Source of the DNA: Fidelibacterota bacterium 46_43
GTDB lineage: Bacteria; Fidelibacterota; Fidelibacteria; Fidelibacterales; Fidelibacteraceae
Assembly: GCA_001509335.1 (NCBI GenBank)
Contig: LGGY01000135.1
Span: 1 to 22,100 of the forward strand
Length of the DNA stretch: 22,100 nt
Direction: 5' to 3'
A program made the translations under genes and the position numbers. Below, piece after piece: positions 7,501 to 13,920 of the stretch. The notes beneath the pieces are model-generated. The model saw only the letters and a program-made list of their open reading frames with translations. It had not been told where the DNA came from and did no database searches. Each line of letters begins with the position of its first letter. Positions within the stretch are counted from its first letter, which is position 1.

Positions 7501-9132
7501 GGTCTCTTCAGCCGGATCCCGGTAAATCACCGTATCGGCAGGGACCAGACCTTCAGGCCCCACGGCAGTATAAACCTCCCGGCCGGTAAGGGATTCATCC
7601 TGAAAGAGCACAGAGTACCCCTGATATTTAGCATCGTAATAGACCACATAGTCCCTGAGCCAGAAACGGTCGTTTTTCAGAATCATCACATCGGGGGCTG
7701 AAAAGCCATTGAGTGCGTACAGATACTCACCGGGGCCTGTTTCCACGGGAGTTTGAAACCGGAGCTGATCCCCGGAAGTTCGGAAATAGCGTTCATATTC
7801 GATTTCAGCCCAGTCCAGGAGGACCATGTCGTAGAGCCGGTCGATGGTTGGATCACCGGACATCACCACGGTCAGTTGATTATCTCCGTTACGCAGGTGG
7901 CCGTGGGAAAAATTTTGTCCTTCGCTGGTGACAATTTTTTCTTTCTGTCCCTCCCAGTTATCCACCGCCAGAAAGCGGTTATTGAGGAGGACGGTAAGTT
8001 CATGCTTTGGGGCACCGTAGGTAATTCCCTGAAATTTCAGGCGGATTTTCACCTGGCGTTCGGAATTCTGTTTGGGATGATCGAGAGGAATAAGAAAGGT
8101 ATCGGAAGTACCGGCAATGATCTGATTGCCGAAAAACCAGTGGTCTGAGATTTCGGACATCTTATCCTGATCCACCTGAGAGAGTTTTTCCCAGCGTTCA
8201 GCCCGTTCCAGGCGAGTAATCCCGGTAAAACTTTCGGGCTGATAATCGGCATTGCCTGTGACTTCACCTGATTCTTCGGTGAAGCGGAGTCCTTTTGCCC
8301 GGTTCCATGTAAGTTGAAGCACGTCATAGGGACTGTGGGGATTATGGCGATAGGTCCCGTAGGGATTGGCCAGGGAATCGAGCCAGACCAGGATCTGATC
8401 ATCGGAAGCCAGGCGTTCCGGCGAACGGGCAATAACCCGGGCCGGTTGTTCTTCGCCATGGTGAAAAATCTGAATCCTGTCAGGCCGGACATTCCGGATA
8501 TCCACCCCGGCATCGGAAAGCATCCAGCCGTCAATGCGGACCATGCCCGGTTTGGAGACCCGTACATTGGCAAAGGGAGCATGAATGTGGGAATTCTGTG
8601 TTTTTTTCAGCACCGGGCGGACATGACGGTCTTTTTCGATATATGGCACCAACTTTCCGGATCCGTCGGTGAGTGTGAGGGTCAGCCGGGTAATTTCACG
8701 GCCGGTAGTGGCTGAAGCAGGAATGAGCGGATACACAGTGAGGGAAAAGCCTCCACCCGGGAGGGGATGGATATCCCAGGGTTTGTTGATGCGTTTTTGA
8801 GGATTTTTTTCTATGATCTCCCGTCCGGCGCCGGTGGCTTTTTCCCGGACAGGCAGGTGCGGTGTGTCGAGGGTTATATTTTTTTCCTCAAGGATATCCG
8901 CATGGATGGAGACAGTCCGGGGATTGCCCTGAAAGAGGAAAACGGCAGCCGGGACCCAGTACCCGTTTACATCCAGCATAACAGCCTGGGGATCGTTGGC
9001 CAGATCCTTGCTGTTCCCTTCCCAGGAAAGGGTGATGCGTCCCTCCTCTTCCAGACGCTGAAAACCTGCTCCCAGAACCAGGAGAGGTACCATGAGAAGA
9101 ATAAAGGGATGTAAAACGCGGTATTTAAACAT
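4576..9132 (-). CDS. PorU/gingipain-like C25 cysteine peptidase with T9SS C-terminal sorting domain
   Basis: A very large exported protein (1518 residues) with a signal peptide at about 1-22. Residues 30-540 form a beta-rich N-terminal region. The Peptidase_C25 domain spans about 550-900: 'TPYAIRNYLKEAW' near 596, an acidic 'WFGDVDEDLYQEIIIGRLPV' near 656-675, the catalytic His769 in 'INFRGHGGG' and Cys803 in 'ITSFTCFTAAFE', ending 'ILGDPSIVLP'. Residues 1000-1410 look like Ig-like and CARDB-like beta-sandwiches. The last 106 residues are a type IX sorting domain: 'CFPNPFGARTQIIYEL', 'VFIDIYTLSGRRI', 'NGVYFYRI'. PorU is the T9SS sortase that removes cargo CTDs and attaches cargo to lipopolysaccharide, and it carries a CTD itself. 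The adjacent PorV-like gene favours PorU; a gingipain-type secreted protease is the alternative. The start overlaps the cdaA stop by 8 nt. Confidence 0.8.
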   Translation of the reverse strand: MFKYRVLHPFILLMVPLLVLGAGFQRLEEEGRITLSWEGNSKDLANDPQAVMLDVNGYWVPAAVFLFQGNPRTVSIHADILEEKNITLDTPHLPVREKATGAGREIIEKNPQKRINKPWDIHPLPGGGFSLTVYPLIPASATTGREITRLTLTLTDGSGKLVPYIEKDRHVRPVLKKTQNSHIHAPFANVRVSKPGMVRIDGWMLSDAGVDIRNVRPDRIQIFHHGEEQPARVIARSPERLASDDQILVWLDSLANPYGTYRHNPHSPYDVLQLTWNRAKGLRFTEESGEVTGNADYQPESFTGITRLERAERWEKLSQVDQDKMSEISDHWFFGNQIIAGTSDTFLIPLDHPKQNSERQVKIRLKFQGITYGAPKHELTVLLNNRFLAVDNWEGQKEKIVTSEGQNFSHGHLRNGDNQLTVVMSGDPTIDRLYDMVLLDWAEIEYERYFRTSGDQLRFQTPVETGPGEYLYALNGFSAPDVMILKNDRFWLRDYVVYYDAKYQGYSVLFQDESLTGREVYTAVGPEGLVPADTVIYRDPAEETFTAAEGDYIIITHPDFMESLEDFIDLQTDRGFTPVVVDVTRLYDRYTWGNRTPYAIRNYLKEAWDTWSICPRYALLIGDAGATGRSTEKEGMLIPTQFFQTYRYGACITDTWFGDVDEDLYQEIIIGRLPVRDTEQLTNALAKLRTWHEKPVVDNWLNRIVMIAGYEDEFKQQTESVISQQMPDGVQIDRLYINPSAETGPFYGTTATLSDFINAGRPLINFRGHGGGAVWSDRSLFTLDDVEGLENSEKPCVITSFTCFTAAFETERSLGEGLIRLPNGSVGFLGSSGLGWVVNDYLMLQAIYQYLFEEDVSFGRAVQRGKLQYVSTTGWATHAQTGFYQYNILGDPSIVLPFEDAKNTLEITPPDAAPGETATLEIPGFSAPSAALDLTYRGSRDNKHPIIQNRLLKPASGSRLTITLPDTINAERGDVTVFYWDETDRTYRAGHAPLSFGASVIYDPSFTGNPPEIGGQASVQVKVFDSQGVNSVLIRWQDGSEELLTSKGNDLYESGSILWDSPAGKTFTIRVVDGTGQETHSEPFTLKPLPGADLTIYSVTPSGDGLRLTLGSTVDDEITARAQCTISGQPLQTDTLRLIKGVGNYIPDWIIPYGDVPISLDIFPLEYLETDSSDNVWTDTLMNHWLKADENGFAAYPQGLSLSHPWFQTLNVSTEISSVVAGITLVDTLFDLTSAGAEMDSLQALYLDFESPGVSYTITCPAGTDTTRLPAVYDPKSNRLLSLIPVENGYRGTMSGYVLRVRPLDAQGPNIEITVNSREILPGSYVSDGARFSAIITDDKTVHPDPLTWGVWLDGEKLTDGAVKWVLDPSGRRLGLNFSPDFTPGKTHTLAVRAMDGMGNETRSPEYELLTTGSAQIIDYGCFPNPFGARTQIIYELTSQFDEVFIDIYTLSGRRILRIDRFNAETDLPLNDVGYHEVPWYGRDKDDEFVANGVYFYRIHGIISAERFSARGKVVKLK

Positions 9133-9898
9133 TACGACCTGACAAAAATTTAATTAAATCCGTCCGGAGGGCTGGTTCATCGAGTCCCCGCTTTAAAATA
9201 CCCCGGAAGGCGGTAGAAATTTTTCCTGTCTCTTCGGACACAATAATCACAAAGGCTTCGCTCTCTTCCGAGAGTCCCAGGGCTGCCAGATGGCGGGTAC
9301 CGATGGTAGGATCCACATCGATATTTTCACTGAGGGGCAGAATACATTTAGCAGCAATGATCTGATCCTGGTAGACGATAATGGCCCCGTCGTGGAGAGG
9401 CGAATCGGTATTGAAAATGGATAAAATGAGTTGTGTGGAGAGGGTCCCGTTGATAGGCACACCTTTTTCCACAATGGTTTTGAGTCCCAAATCCCTGAGG
9501 ACCACAATGAGTGCCCCAATTTTCCGCCGTTGGAGTTCCATCACGCTGTGGATGAGTTCTTCCGTAAGGTCGAAGGTCTCTGGAGAAAAGAGCCGCCGGA
9601 CCAGGGGATTTTGCCCCACAATAAGAAGAATGCGCCGGAGTTCGGGTTGAAACACGATGACAAAAAAGATCAGCCAGGCAGTCTGAAGGCTGCCCAGAAT
9701 CCAGGAAAGGGCTTGTAGATTGAGCAATCGGGCAAAGGATCCCAGCAAGATAAGAAGAATAAGCCCTACCACCATCTGCTTGGCCCGGGAATCCCGGAAA
9801 AAGGTATAAATCACATAAATGAGCCCCGTTACCAACAGAATATCGATGATATCCAGGAGAGTCACCGTAAGATATCCAATATGGAAGAGATCAATCAT
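9125..9898 (-). CDS. cdaA: Membrane diadenylate cyclase CdaA (c-di-AMP synthase)
   Basis: Makes cyclic di-AMP from two ATP at the cytoplasmic face of the membrane. From the ATG at 9898 it is 257 residues. Three membrane segments at about 9-31, 41-58 and 66-84 precede a linker with 'FQPELRRILLIVGQ'. The DAC domain has 'VPINGTLSTQLILSIF', the DGA motif (Asp170-Gly171-Ala172) and GTRHL at 200-204, followed by 'LGLSEESEAFVIIVSEETG'. The usual motif is GTRHR; here the second Arg is Leu204 (codon CTG at 9287-9289), which deserves a check. An upstream ATG at 9919 would add 7 residues. I prefer 9898 because family members begin just before the first helix and because it overlaps the folP stop by a compact 8 nt. 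Order folP-cdaA is a common arrangement, and cdaA leads directly into the PorU-like gene. Confidence 0.93.
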   Translation of the reverse strand: MIDLFHIGYLTVTLLDIIDILLVTGLIYVIYTFFRDSRAKQMVVGLILLILLGSFARLLNLQALSWILGSLQTAWLIFFVIVFQPELRRILLIVGQNPLVRRLFSPETFDLTEELIHSVMELQRRKIGALIVVLRDLGLKTIVEKGVPINGTLSTQLILSIFNTDSPLHDGAIIVYQDQIIAAKCILPLSENIDVDPTIGTRHLAALGLSEESEAFVIIVSEETGKISTAFRGILKRGLDEPALRTDLIKFLSGRNV

Positions 9899-11075
9899 GC
9901 TTGTCTCGTGATATGGCATCCACCATGCGCATAGCCTGAACCGTTTCTTTCACATCATGGACCCGCACAATGGACGCACCGTTTAAAACGGAAGTTACGG
10001 CAGCGGCAAGGGATCCGCCAAGGCGATTCGTCACATGGGACCCGTCAATTTTACCGATAAACGATTTCCGGGATACACCGATGAGAATGGGAACTTTCAG
10101 GCTTGACAGTTCGCCCAGGCGCCGGAGAATTTCCAGGTTATGCTCCGGAGTTTTTCCAAAACCGATACCTGGATCCACCACCAGATGATTTTGGGGGAGA
10201 CCGGCTTTTACAGCGATTTGGATGCTTTCCGCCAGCCAGTCCAGAATATCCCCCATCAGGTCGTCGTATTGGGGATTTTTCTGCATGGTCCGGGGGTTAC
10301 CTTTGATATGCATGAGAATCGCCCCGGCCTGATGTTTTGCAGCGATATGAGCCAGTTCAGGAGACTGGTGAAAACCAAAGATATCGTTGATGATGTGGGC
10401 GCCGGCGTTGAGGGCAGCCTCTGCCACGGCTGCTTTGGTGGTATCCACAGAGATCAGGGGCACCGTTCCGGCAAGCGCCTCGACAACCGGAATTACACGA
10501 TCCAGTTCTTCGTTTTCGGAGACAGCTTCGGCGCCGGGACGGGTGGATTCGCCCCCGATATCGATAATATCCGCGCCTTCAGTGATCATCTCCTCCGCCC
10601 GCTTCAGGGCGTGGCCCCGGGATATAAATTGACCTCCGTCACTAAAGGAATCCGGTGTGAGATTCAAAATGCCCATAACAGCCGTCTTTTCGGTAAGATC
10701 CAAAGACTGACCATGGGCCATGTGAAGATATGTATTGGCTGGCGTAAACAGCAAATTTTCCAGATCTATCCCTATTTGGGGGAGTCCGAAGGGCTGAATT
10801 TTCAAATTATCTATAAGCCGCCGGTACTGTGATTCAGTAGCCATAATGATGGCATGGGTTTTATCCACTTTGTGTGTAATGCTGTGTTCATGGAGGGCAC
10901 ATTCGGCTCCCAGGGCCAGGCATTCCTGCTTGAGGATATTGGCAGTTACCGGTTTCAGATCCCGGATCAGCACCACACGAAACCGACCCTTCGGCAACAT
11001 AATTTTGATGCCTGCAGAATGGACACCGATGCGGTGAAGGAGAGTTTTGAGGGATATCGTTGTGAGTTCTTGCAT
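9891..11075 (-). CDS. folP: Dihydropteroate synthase with N-terminal extension
   Basis: Condenses 4-aminobenzoate with dihydropterin pyrophosphate to dihydropteroate in folate synthesis; cytosolic TIM barrel. The catalytic core starts near residue 130 with 'MGILNLTPDSFSDGG', followed by 'GADIIDIGGESTRPGAE', 'ISVDTTKAAVAEAAL', 'INDIFGF', 'MHIKGNPRTMQ', 'VVDPGIGFGKT', 'IGVSRKSFIG' and 'RVHDV'. These are all the standard substrate-binding segments. At 394 residues it is about 110-120 longer than E. coli FolP because of an N-terminal domain at about 1-125 containing 'GGIKIM'-like 'AGIKIMLPKG', 'ANILKQECLALGAECA' and 'IQPFGLPQIG'. That extension is known from other long bacterial FolPs, but I know of no firm function for it. 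ATG 11075 has AGGA 3 nt upstream. It is the first gene after the 173-nt gap. Confidence 0.95.
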   Translation of the reverse strand: MQELTTISLKTLLHRIGVHSAGIKIMLPKGRFRVVLIRDLKPVTANILKQECLALGAECALHEHSITHKVDKTHAIIMATESQYRRLIDNLKIQPFGLPQIGIDLENLLFTPANTYLHMAHGQSLDLTEKTAVMGILNLTPDSFSDGGQFISRGHALKRAEEMITEGADIIDIGGESTRPGAEAVSENEELDRVIPVVEALAGTVPLISVDTTKAAVAEAALNAGAHIINDIFGFHQSPELAHIAAKHQAGAILMHIKGNPRTMQKNPQYDDLMGDILDWLAESIQIAVKAGLPQNHLVVDPGIGFGKTPEHNLEILRRLGELSSLKVPILIGVSRKSFIGKIDGSHVTNRLGGSLAAAVTSVLNGASIVRVHDVKETVQAMRMVDAISRDKHD

Positions 11076-11248
11076 GTATCCTAAGTCATCTTGGCTTATT
11101 GAGTCAGACCTATTGAAGCCTGTTTTTCTCCTGCCTGAAGTTCATTTTCCATGGAACGATGTCCGGGGTTATCTTACCTTCGGGATAAATCCAGTTGTTT
11201 GTTCGCGTCAAGTACCCTGAAGGATGCTATCCTGGCACTCCTACCCCG
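11076..11248. other. 173-nt intergenic region between ftsH and folP
   Basis: This is the only gap over 50 nt between genes in the window, so it is the natural place for an internal promoter or processing site for folP and the genes after it. On the minus strand it begins with the end of the heptamer repeat, then a small inverted repeat (AGGAT-AGC-ATCCT, 11221-11233), then unremarkable sequence. I see no convincing terminator (no T-run after the hairpin), no confident promoter and no RNA gene. An 18-codon open frame at 11096-11152 is too short to call. Confidence 0.6.
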
Positions 11249-11281
11249 CTACTCGTTACTCGTCCCTCGTTCCTCGTTATT
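11247..11281 (-). repeat. Degenerate 7-bp tandem repeat at the 3' end of ftsH
   Basis: Read on the minus strand, five consecutive 7-mers follow one another: AATAACG, AGGAACG, AGGGACG, AGTAACG, AGTAGCG (consensus about AGKRACG), with two decayed units possibly continuing to about 11233. The array starts inside ftsH, encodes the last ten residues of the protein (NNEERGTSNE) and supplies its TAG stop. Because 7 is not a multiple of 3, each unit shifts the frame, so it is unlikely to be a selected protein repeat. It looks like an intergenic repeat that has grown into the gene end. Confidence 0.75.
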
Positions 11282-13330
11282 CTCTGCAGCAGGAGTTGAA
11301 GGAAGGCCTTTCACCAAAGGATCAATGTCGATACCGGATTCACGGACAATTTCCAGGAGTTCCTGGTTATCAAGCATTTCACGGCTTAGGAGGGCATCAG
11401 CCACCTTGTGAAGAAGGTCCAGATAGTCGGTAAGGATTTTTTTGGCGTTGTCGTGGGCGAAAGTGACAATTTCGGAGATTTCGTTGTCGATATCCTGGGC
11501 GGTTTTTTCGCTGTAATCGGCGGTGCGGCCGAATTCACGTCCCAGGAAGATTTCCTCATTCTGTTTACCGAAGGTGAGGGGACCCAGTTTAGAGCTCATC
11601 CCCCATTCACAGACCATTTTCCGGGCGAGGTTTGTAGCCCGTTCCAAATCGTTGGCGGCGCCTGTGGTAATATCCTCAAAGACGATCTCCTCGGCTGCTC
11701 GGCCGCCTAACAGCACCTGCAATTGGGAAAGAATATAGTTTCGGGAGTAGTTGTGCTTGTCATCCACAGGCATGATGTGGGTAACCCCCAGTGCCCGTCC
11801 ACGGGGAATGATGGAGACTTTGTGGACCGGATCGGCTTCAGGCAGGAAAAGAGCCACCAGGGCGTGTCCCGTCTCGTGATAAGCCGTAATCTTCTTGTCC
11901 TTGTCGCTGATAATCATGGATCGCCGTTCGGCACCCATGAGGACCTTATCCTTGGCATCTTCAAAATCCCGCATTTCCACGGCTTTTTTGCCCTTCCGGG
12001 CAGCCAGAAGGGCGGCTTCATTCACCATGTTGGCCAAATCGGCTCCTACCATACCGGGGGTGCTTTTGGCCAGAATTTTCAGGTCCACATCTTTCGCCAA
12101 GGGAATATGTTTGGTATGAACCTTGAGGATTCCCTCCCGTCCGTTCACACCGGGAATATCCACCACAATCTGGCGGTCGAAACGCCCGGGGCGGAGGAGA
12201 GCTTTATCCAGGATATCGGGGCGGTTGGTAGCTGCCAGGACGATGACGCTGGAATCGGAATCAAAGCCATCCATCTGGACCAGGAGCTGATTGAGGGTCT
12301 GTTCCCGCTCATCGTGTCCGCCACCGAGTCCGGCCCCGCGTTGGCGCCCCACAGCGTCGATTTCATCAATAAATATAATACAGGGAGATGTTTTTACAGC
12401 CTGCTCAAAGAGTCCGCGCACCCGGCTGGCACCTACGCCTACAAACATCTCCACAAAATCAGCCCCGGAGATGGCATAAAAAGGGACCTTTGCTTCGCCG
12501 GCAGCCGCTTTGGCCAGAAGAGTCTTGCCGGTGCCGGGAGGACCCAGCAAGAGGGCACCCCTGGGGATTTTTCCGCCCAGACGCTGAAAACGATCGGGAT
12601 CTTTCAAAAATTCGATAATCTCCTGCAATTCATACTTGGCTTCTTCACAACCGGCCACATCATTGAAGGTCACCTGGGTTTTTTCCGGATTGAACATCTT
12701 GGCGGGACTTTTGCCGAAGCTGAAAATGCCCTTTTGTCCGCTTCCATCCCCCTGTAGGCGACGCATCCAGAAAATCCAAAGACCGATAATGAGAATCCAG
12801 GGAATAATACCGATGAGGATTTGGGTCCAGTCGGCGGTTTGCTCTTTAAAGGTGTAATTCACCCCGTATTCATTCCATTTTTCCAGCATGGGACTATCCA
12901 CAAAGGGAATGATGAGGGTAAAACGGGTGAATTCAAACTGGGTGCCATTCACTGTGATGGTTTGGGGGGATTTAAGCACGCCGTGGAATTCATTGCCTAT
13001 GATCTCCCCTTCCCGGATCTGTCCTGCTTCCAGGTATTCGTTAAACTGGGTATAGGTAATTTCCCGTTCACCAATGGTATTGCTGGCGAATATATTGGCC
13101 AGAAAAATCACGGCGACGATAATAAAAATCCAGATGAGAGGTGTCTTGGGGGCTTTTTTCCAGTCGAAACCGGGTTCACCCTCGGATTTTTGTCCAGGAC
13201 CACTGCCACCATGAGGTGGACGGCCTCCCTGAGACGGACGTTTTCCAGGTGGGACAGGTCTGCGTGACCCCCCCGGTTGGCGGTTGGAGCTTTGATTTTT
13301 CTTTTGATCTTTAACGGGTGTTTCTTTCAT
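11249..13330 (-). CDS. ftsH: ATP-dependent zinc metalloprotease FtsH
   Basis: Membrane-anchored AAA+ protease that degrades membrane and short-lived cytosolic proteins. From the ATG at 13330 it is 693 residues. A basic Pro/Gly-rich cytoplasmic tail (about 1-60) precedes TM1 at about 64-83, a periplasmic domain and TM2 at about 169-190. The AAA domain has Walker A GPPGTGKT (263-270), Walker B 'IIFIDEID' (318-325) and the second region of homology ending 'LLRPGRFDRQI'. The zinc protease site is HETGH (485-489), with the third ligand Asp in 'GAANDLERAT'. All key residues are present. Three ATGs in a row occur at 13336, 13333 and 13330; the third is best spaced (6 nt) from AGGA, while the first overlaps the hpt stop as ATGA. 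The extreme C-terminus is encoded by the heptamer repeat and is probably not functional protein. Confidence 0.97.
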   Translation of the reverse strand: MKETPVKDQKKNQSSNRQPGGSRRPVPPGKRPSQGGRPPHGGSGPGQKSEGEPGFDWKKAPKTPLIWIFIIVAVIFLANIFASNTIGEREITYTQFNEYLEAGQIREGEIIGNEFHGVLKSPQTITVNGTQFEFTRFTLIIPFVDSPMLEKWNEYGVNYTFKEQTADWTQILIGIIPWILIIGLWIFWMRRLQGDGSGQKGIFSFGKSPAKMFNPEKTQVTFNDVAGCEEAKYELQEIIEFLKDPDRFQRLGGKIPRGALLLGPPGTGKTLLAKAAAGEAKVPFYAISGADFVEMFVGVGASRVRGLFEQAVKTSPCIIFIDEIDAVGRQRGAGLGGGHDEREQTLNQLLVQMDGFDSDSSVIVLAATNRPDILDKALLRPGRFDRQIVVDIPGVNGREGILKVHTKHIPLAKDVDLKILAKSTPGMVGADLANMVNEAALLAARKGKKAVEMRDFEDAKDKVLMGAERRSMIISDKDKKITAYHETGHALVALFLPEADPVHKVSIIPRGRALGVTHIMPVDDKHNYSRNYILSQLQVLLGGRAAEEIVFEDITTGAANDLERATNLARKMVCEWGMSSKLGPLTFGKQNEEIFLGREFGRTADYSEKTAQDIDNEISEIVTFAHDNAKKILTDYLDLLHKVADALLSREMLDNQELLEIVRESGIDIDPLVKGLPSTPAAENNEERGTSNE

Positions 13331-13332
13331 CA

Positions 13333-13920
13333 TCATTCCTGTTTGTTGTCGGGTGCAAAAGCATAAATATCACGAAGTGTCCGATATTTCTGGTCCAGAT
13401 CCAGTCCATATCCCACTACATAGCGATTAGGTATAACGAATCCAATGTATTCCGGTTCCTTTTTTAACTGACTTACCTCCTTTTTATAGAGAAAGGTCAC
13501 CACCCGGAGTGAATGGGGAGCGTTGGAGAGCATGCGGTTCCGGAGAAAATTGATGGAGAGTCCCGTATCCACGATATCTTCCACAATCAACACATCCCGA
13601 TCCGTAATCTGGGCACTGATATCCTTGACCAGACGGACGGTTCCTGTGGACGACGTGTGGTGATAGGAAGAGATTTTGATAAAATCCATCTCCGCTTCGA
13701 TGGACATAGCCCGCATAAGATCAGCCATAAAAAAGAGGCTACCGTTCAGGACTCCCACGAGGATAGGCGGTTTCTTTGCGTTTTTCAGGTCATGAGAGAT
13801 CTGGTCAGCCAGTTCTTTCACCCGGGCCTGAATCTCCTGTTCGCTGAAAAGGCAGTCGAGTTTTTGTCCTTGAAAAGGTCCTTCGTGATCAATGATCAGA
13901 TTTTTTTTTGATGAGCTCAT
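13333..13920 (-). CDS. hpt: Hypoxanthine phosphoribosyltransferase
   Basis: Purine salvage enzyme that joins hypoxanthine (and usually guanine) to PRPP to give IMP or GMP; cytosolic. At 195 residues it is of normal length. The PRPP-binding loop 'VLIVEDIVDTGLS' lies at about 110-122. Upstream are 'PPILVGVLNGSLFFMADL' near 51-68 and the flexible-loop region 'SYHHTSSTGTVRL' near 85-97, and downstream 'IPNRYVVGYGLDLDQKYR' near 164-181. The ATG at 13920 is well supported by AAGGAG 4 nt upstream, which means that the first 32 nt overlap the end of tilS. The overlap contains nine consecutive A residues. The neighbours tilS upstream and ftsH downstream form a gene order seen in many bacteria. Confidence 0.96.
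   Translation of the reverse strand: MSSSKKNLIIDHEGPFQGQKLDCLFSEQEIQARVKELADQISHDLKNAKKPPILVGVLNGSLFFMADLMRAMSIEAEMDFIKISSYHHTSSTGTVRLVKDISAQITDRDVLIVEDIVDTGLSINFLRNRMLSNAPHSLRVVTFLYKKEVSQLKKEPEYIGFVIPNRYVVGYGLDLDQKYRTLRDIYAFAPDNKQE

Noticed and set aside
9899..9919. Extended cdaA start at 9919
   Set aside because: It would add seven residues before the first membrane helix and a 29-nt overlap with folP; the ATG at 9898 fits family length and the compact overlaps seen elsewhere.
11096..11152. An 18-codon minus-strand frame in the ftsH-folP gap (starts MENELQAGEK)
   Set aside because: Too short, without a clear ribosome site or recognisable motif; it is expected by chance in 173 nt.
11183..11211. 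TTGACG at 11206-11211 as a -35 box for a folP promoter
   Set aside because: At 15-17 nt spacing the downstream hexamers (for example TTATCC) match a -10 box poorly, and promoter rules of this lineage are unknown.
11221..11233. Inverted repeat AGGAT-AGC-ATCCT after ftsH as a terminator
   Set aside because: The stem is only 5 bp and no T-run follows on the minus strand, so it does not support intrinsic termination.
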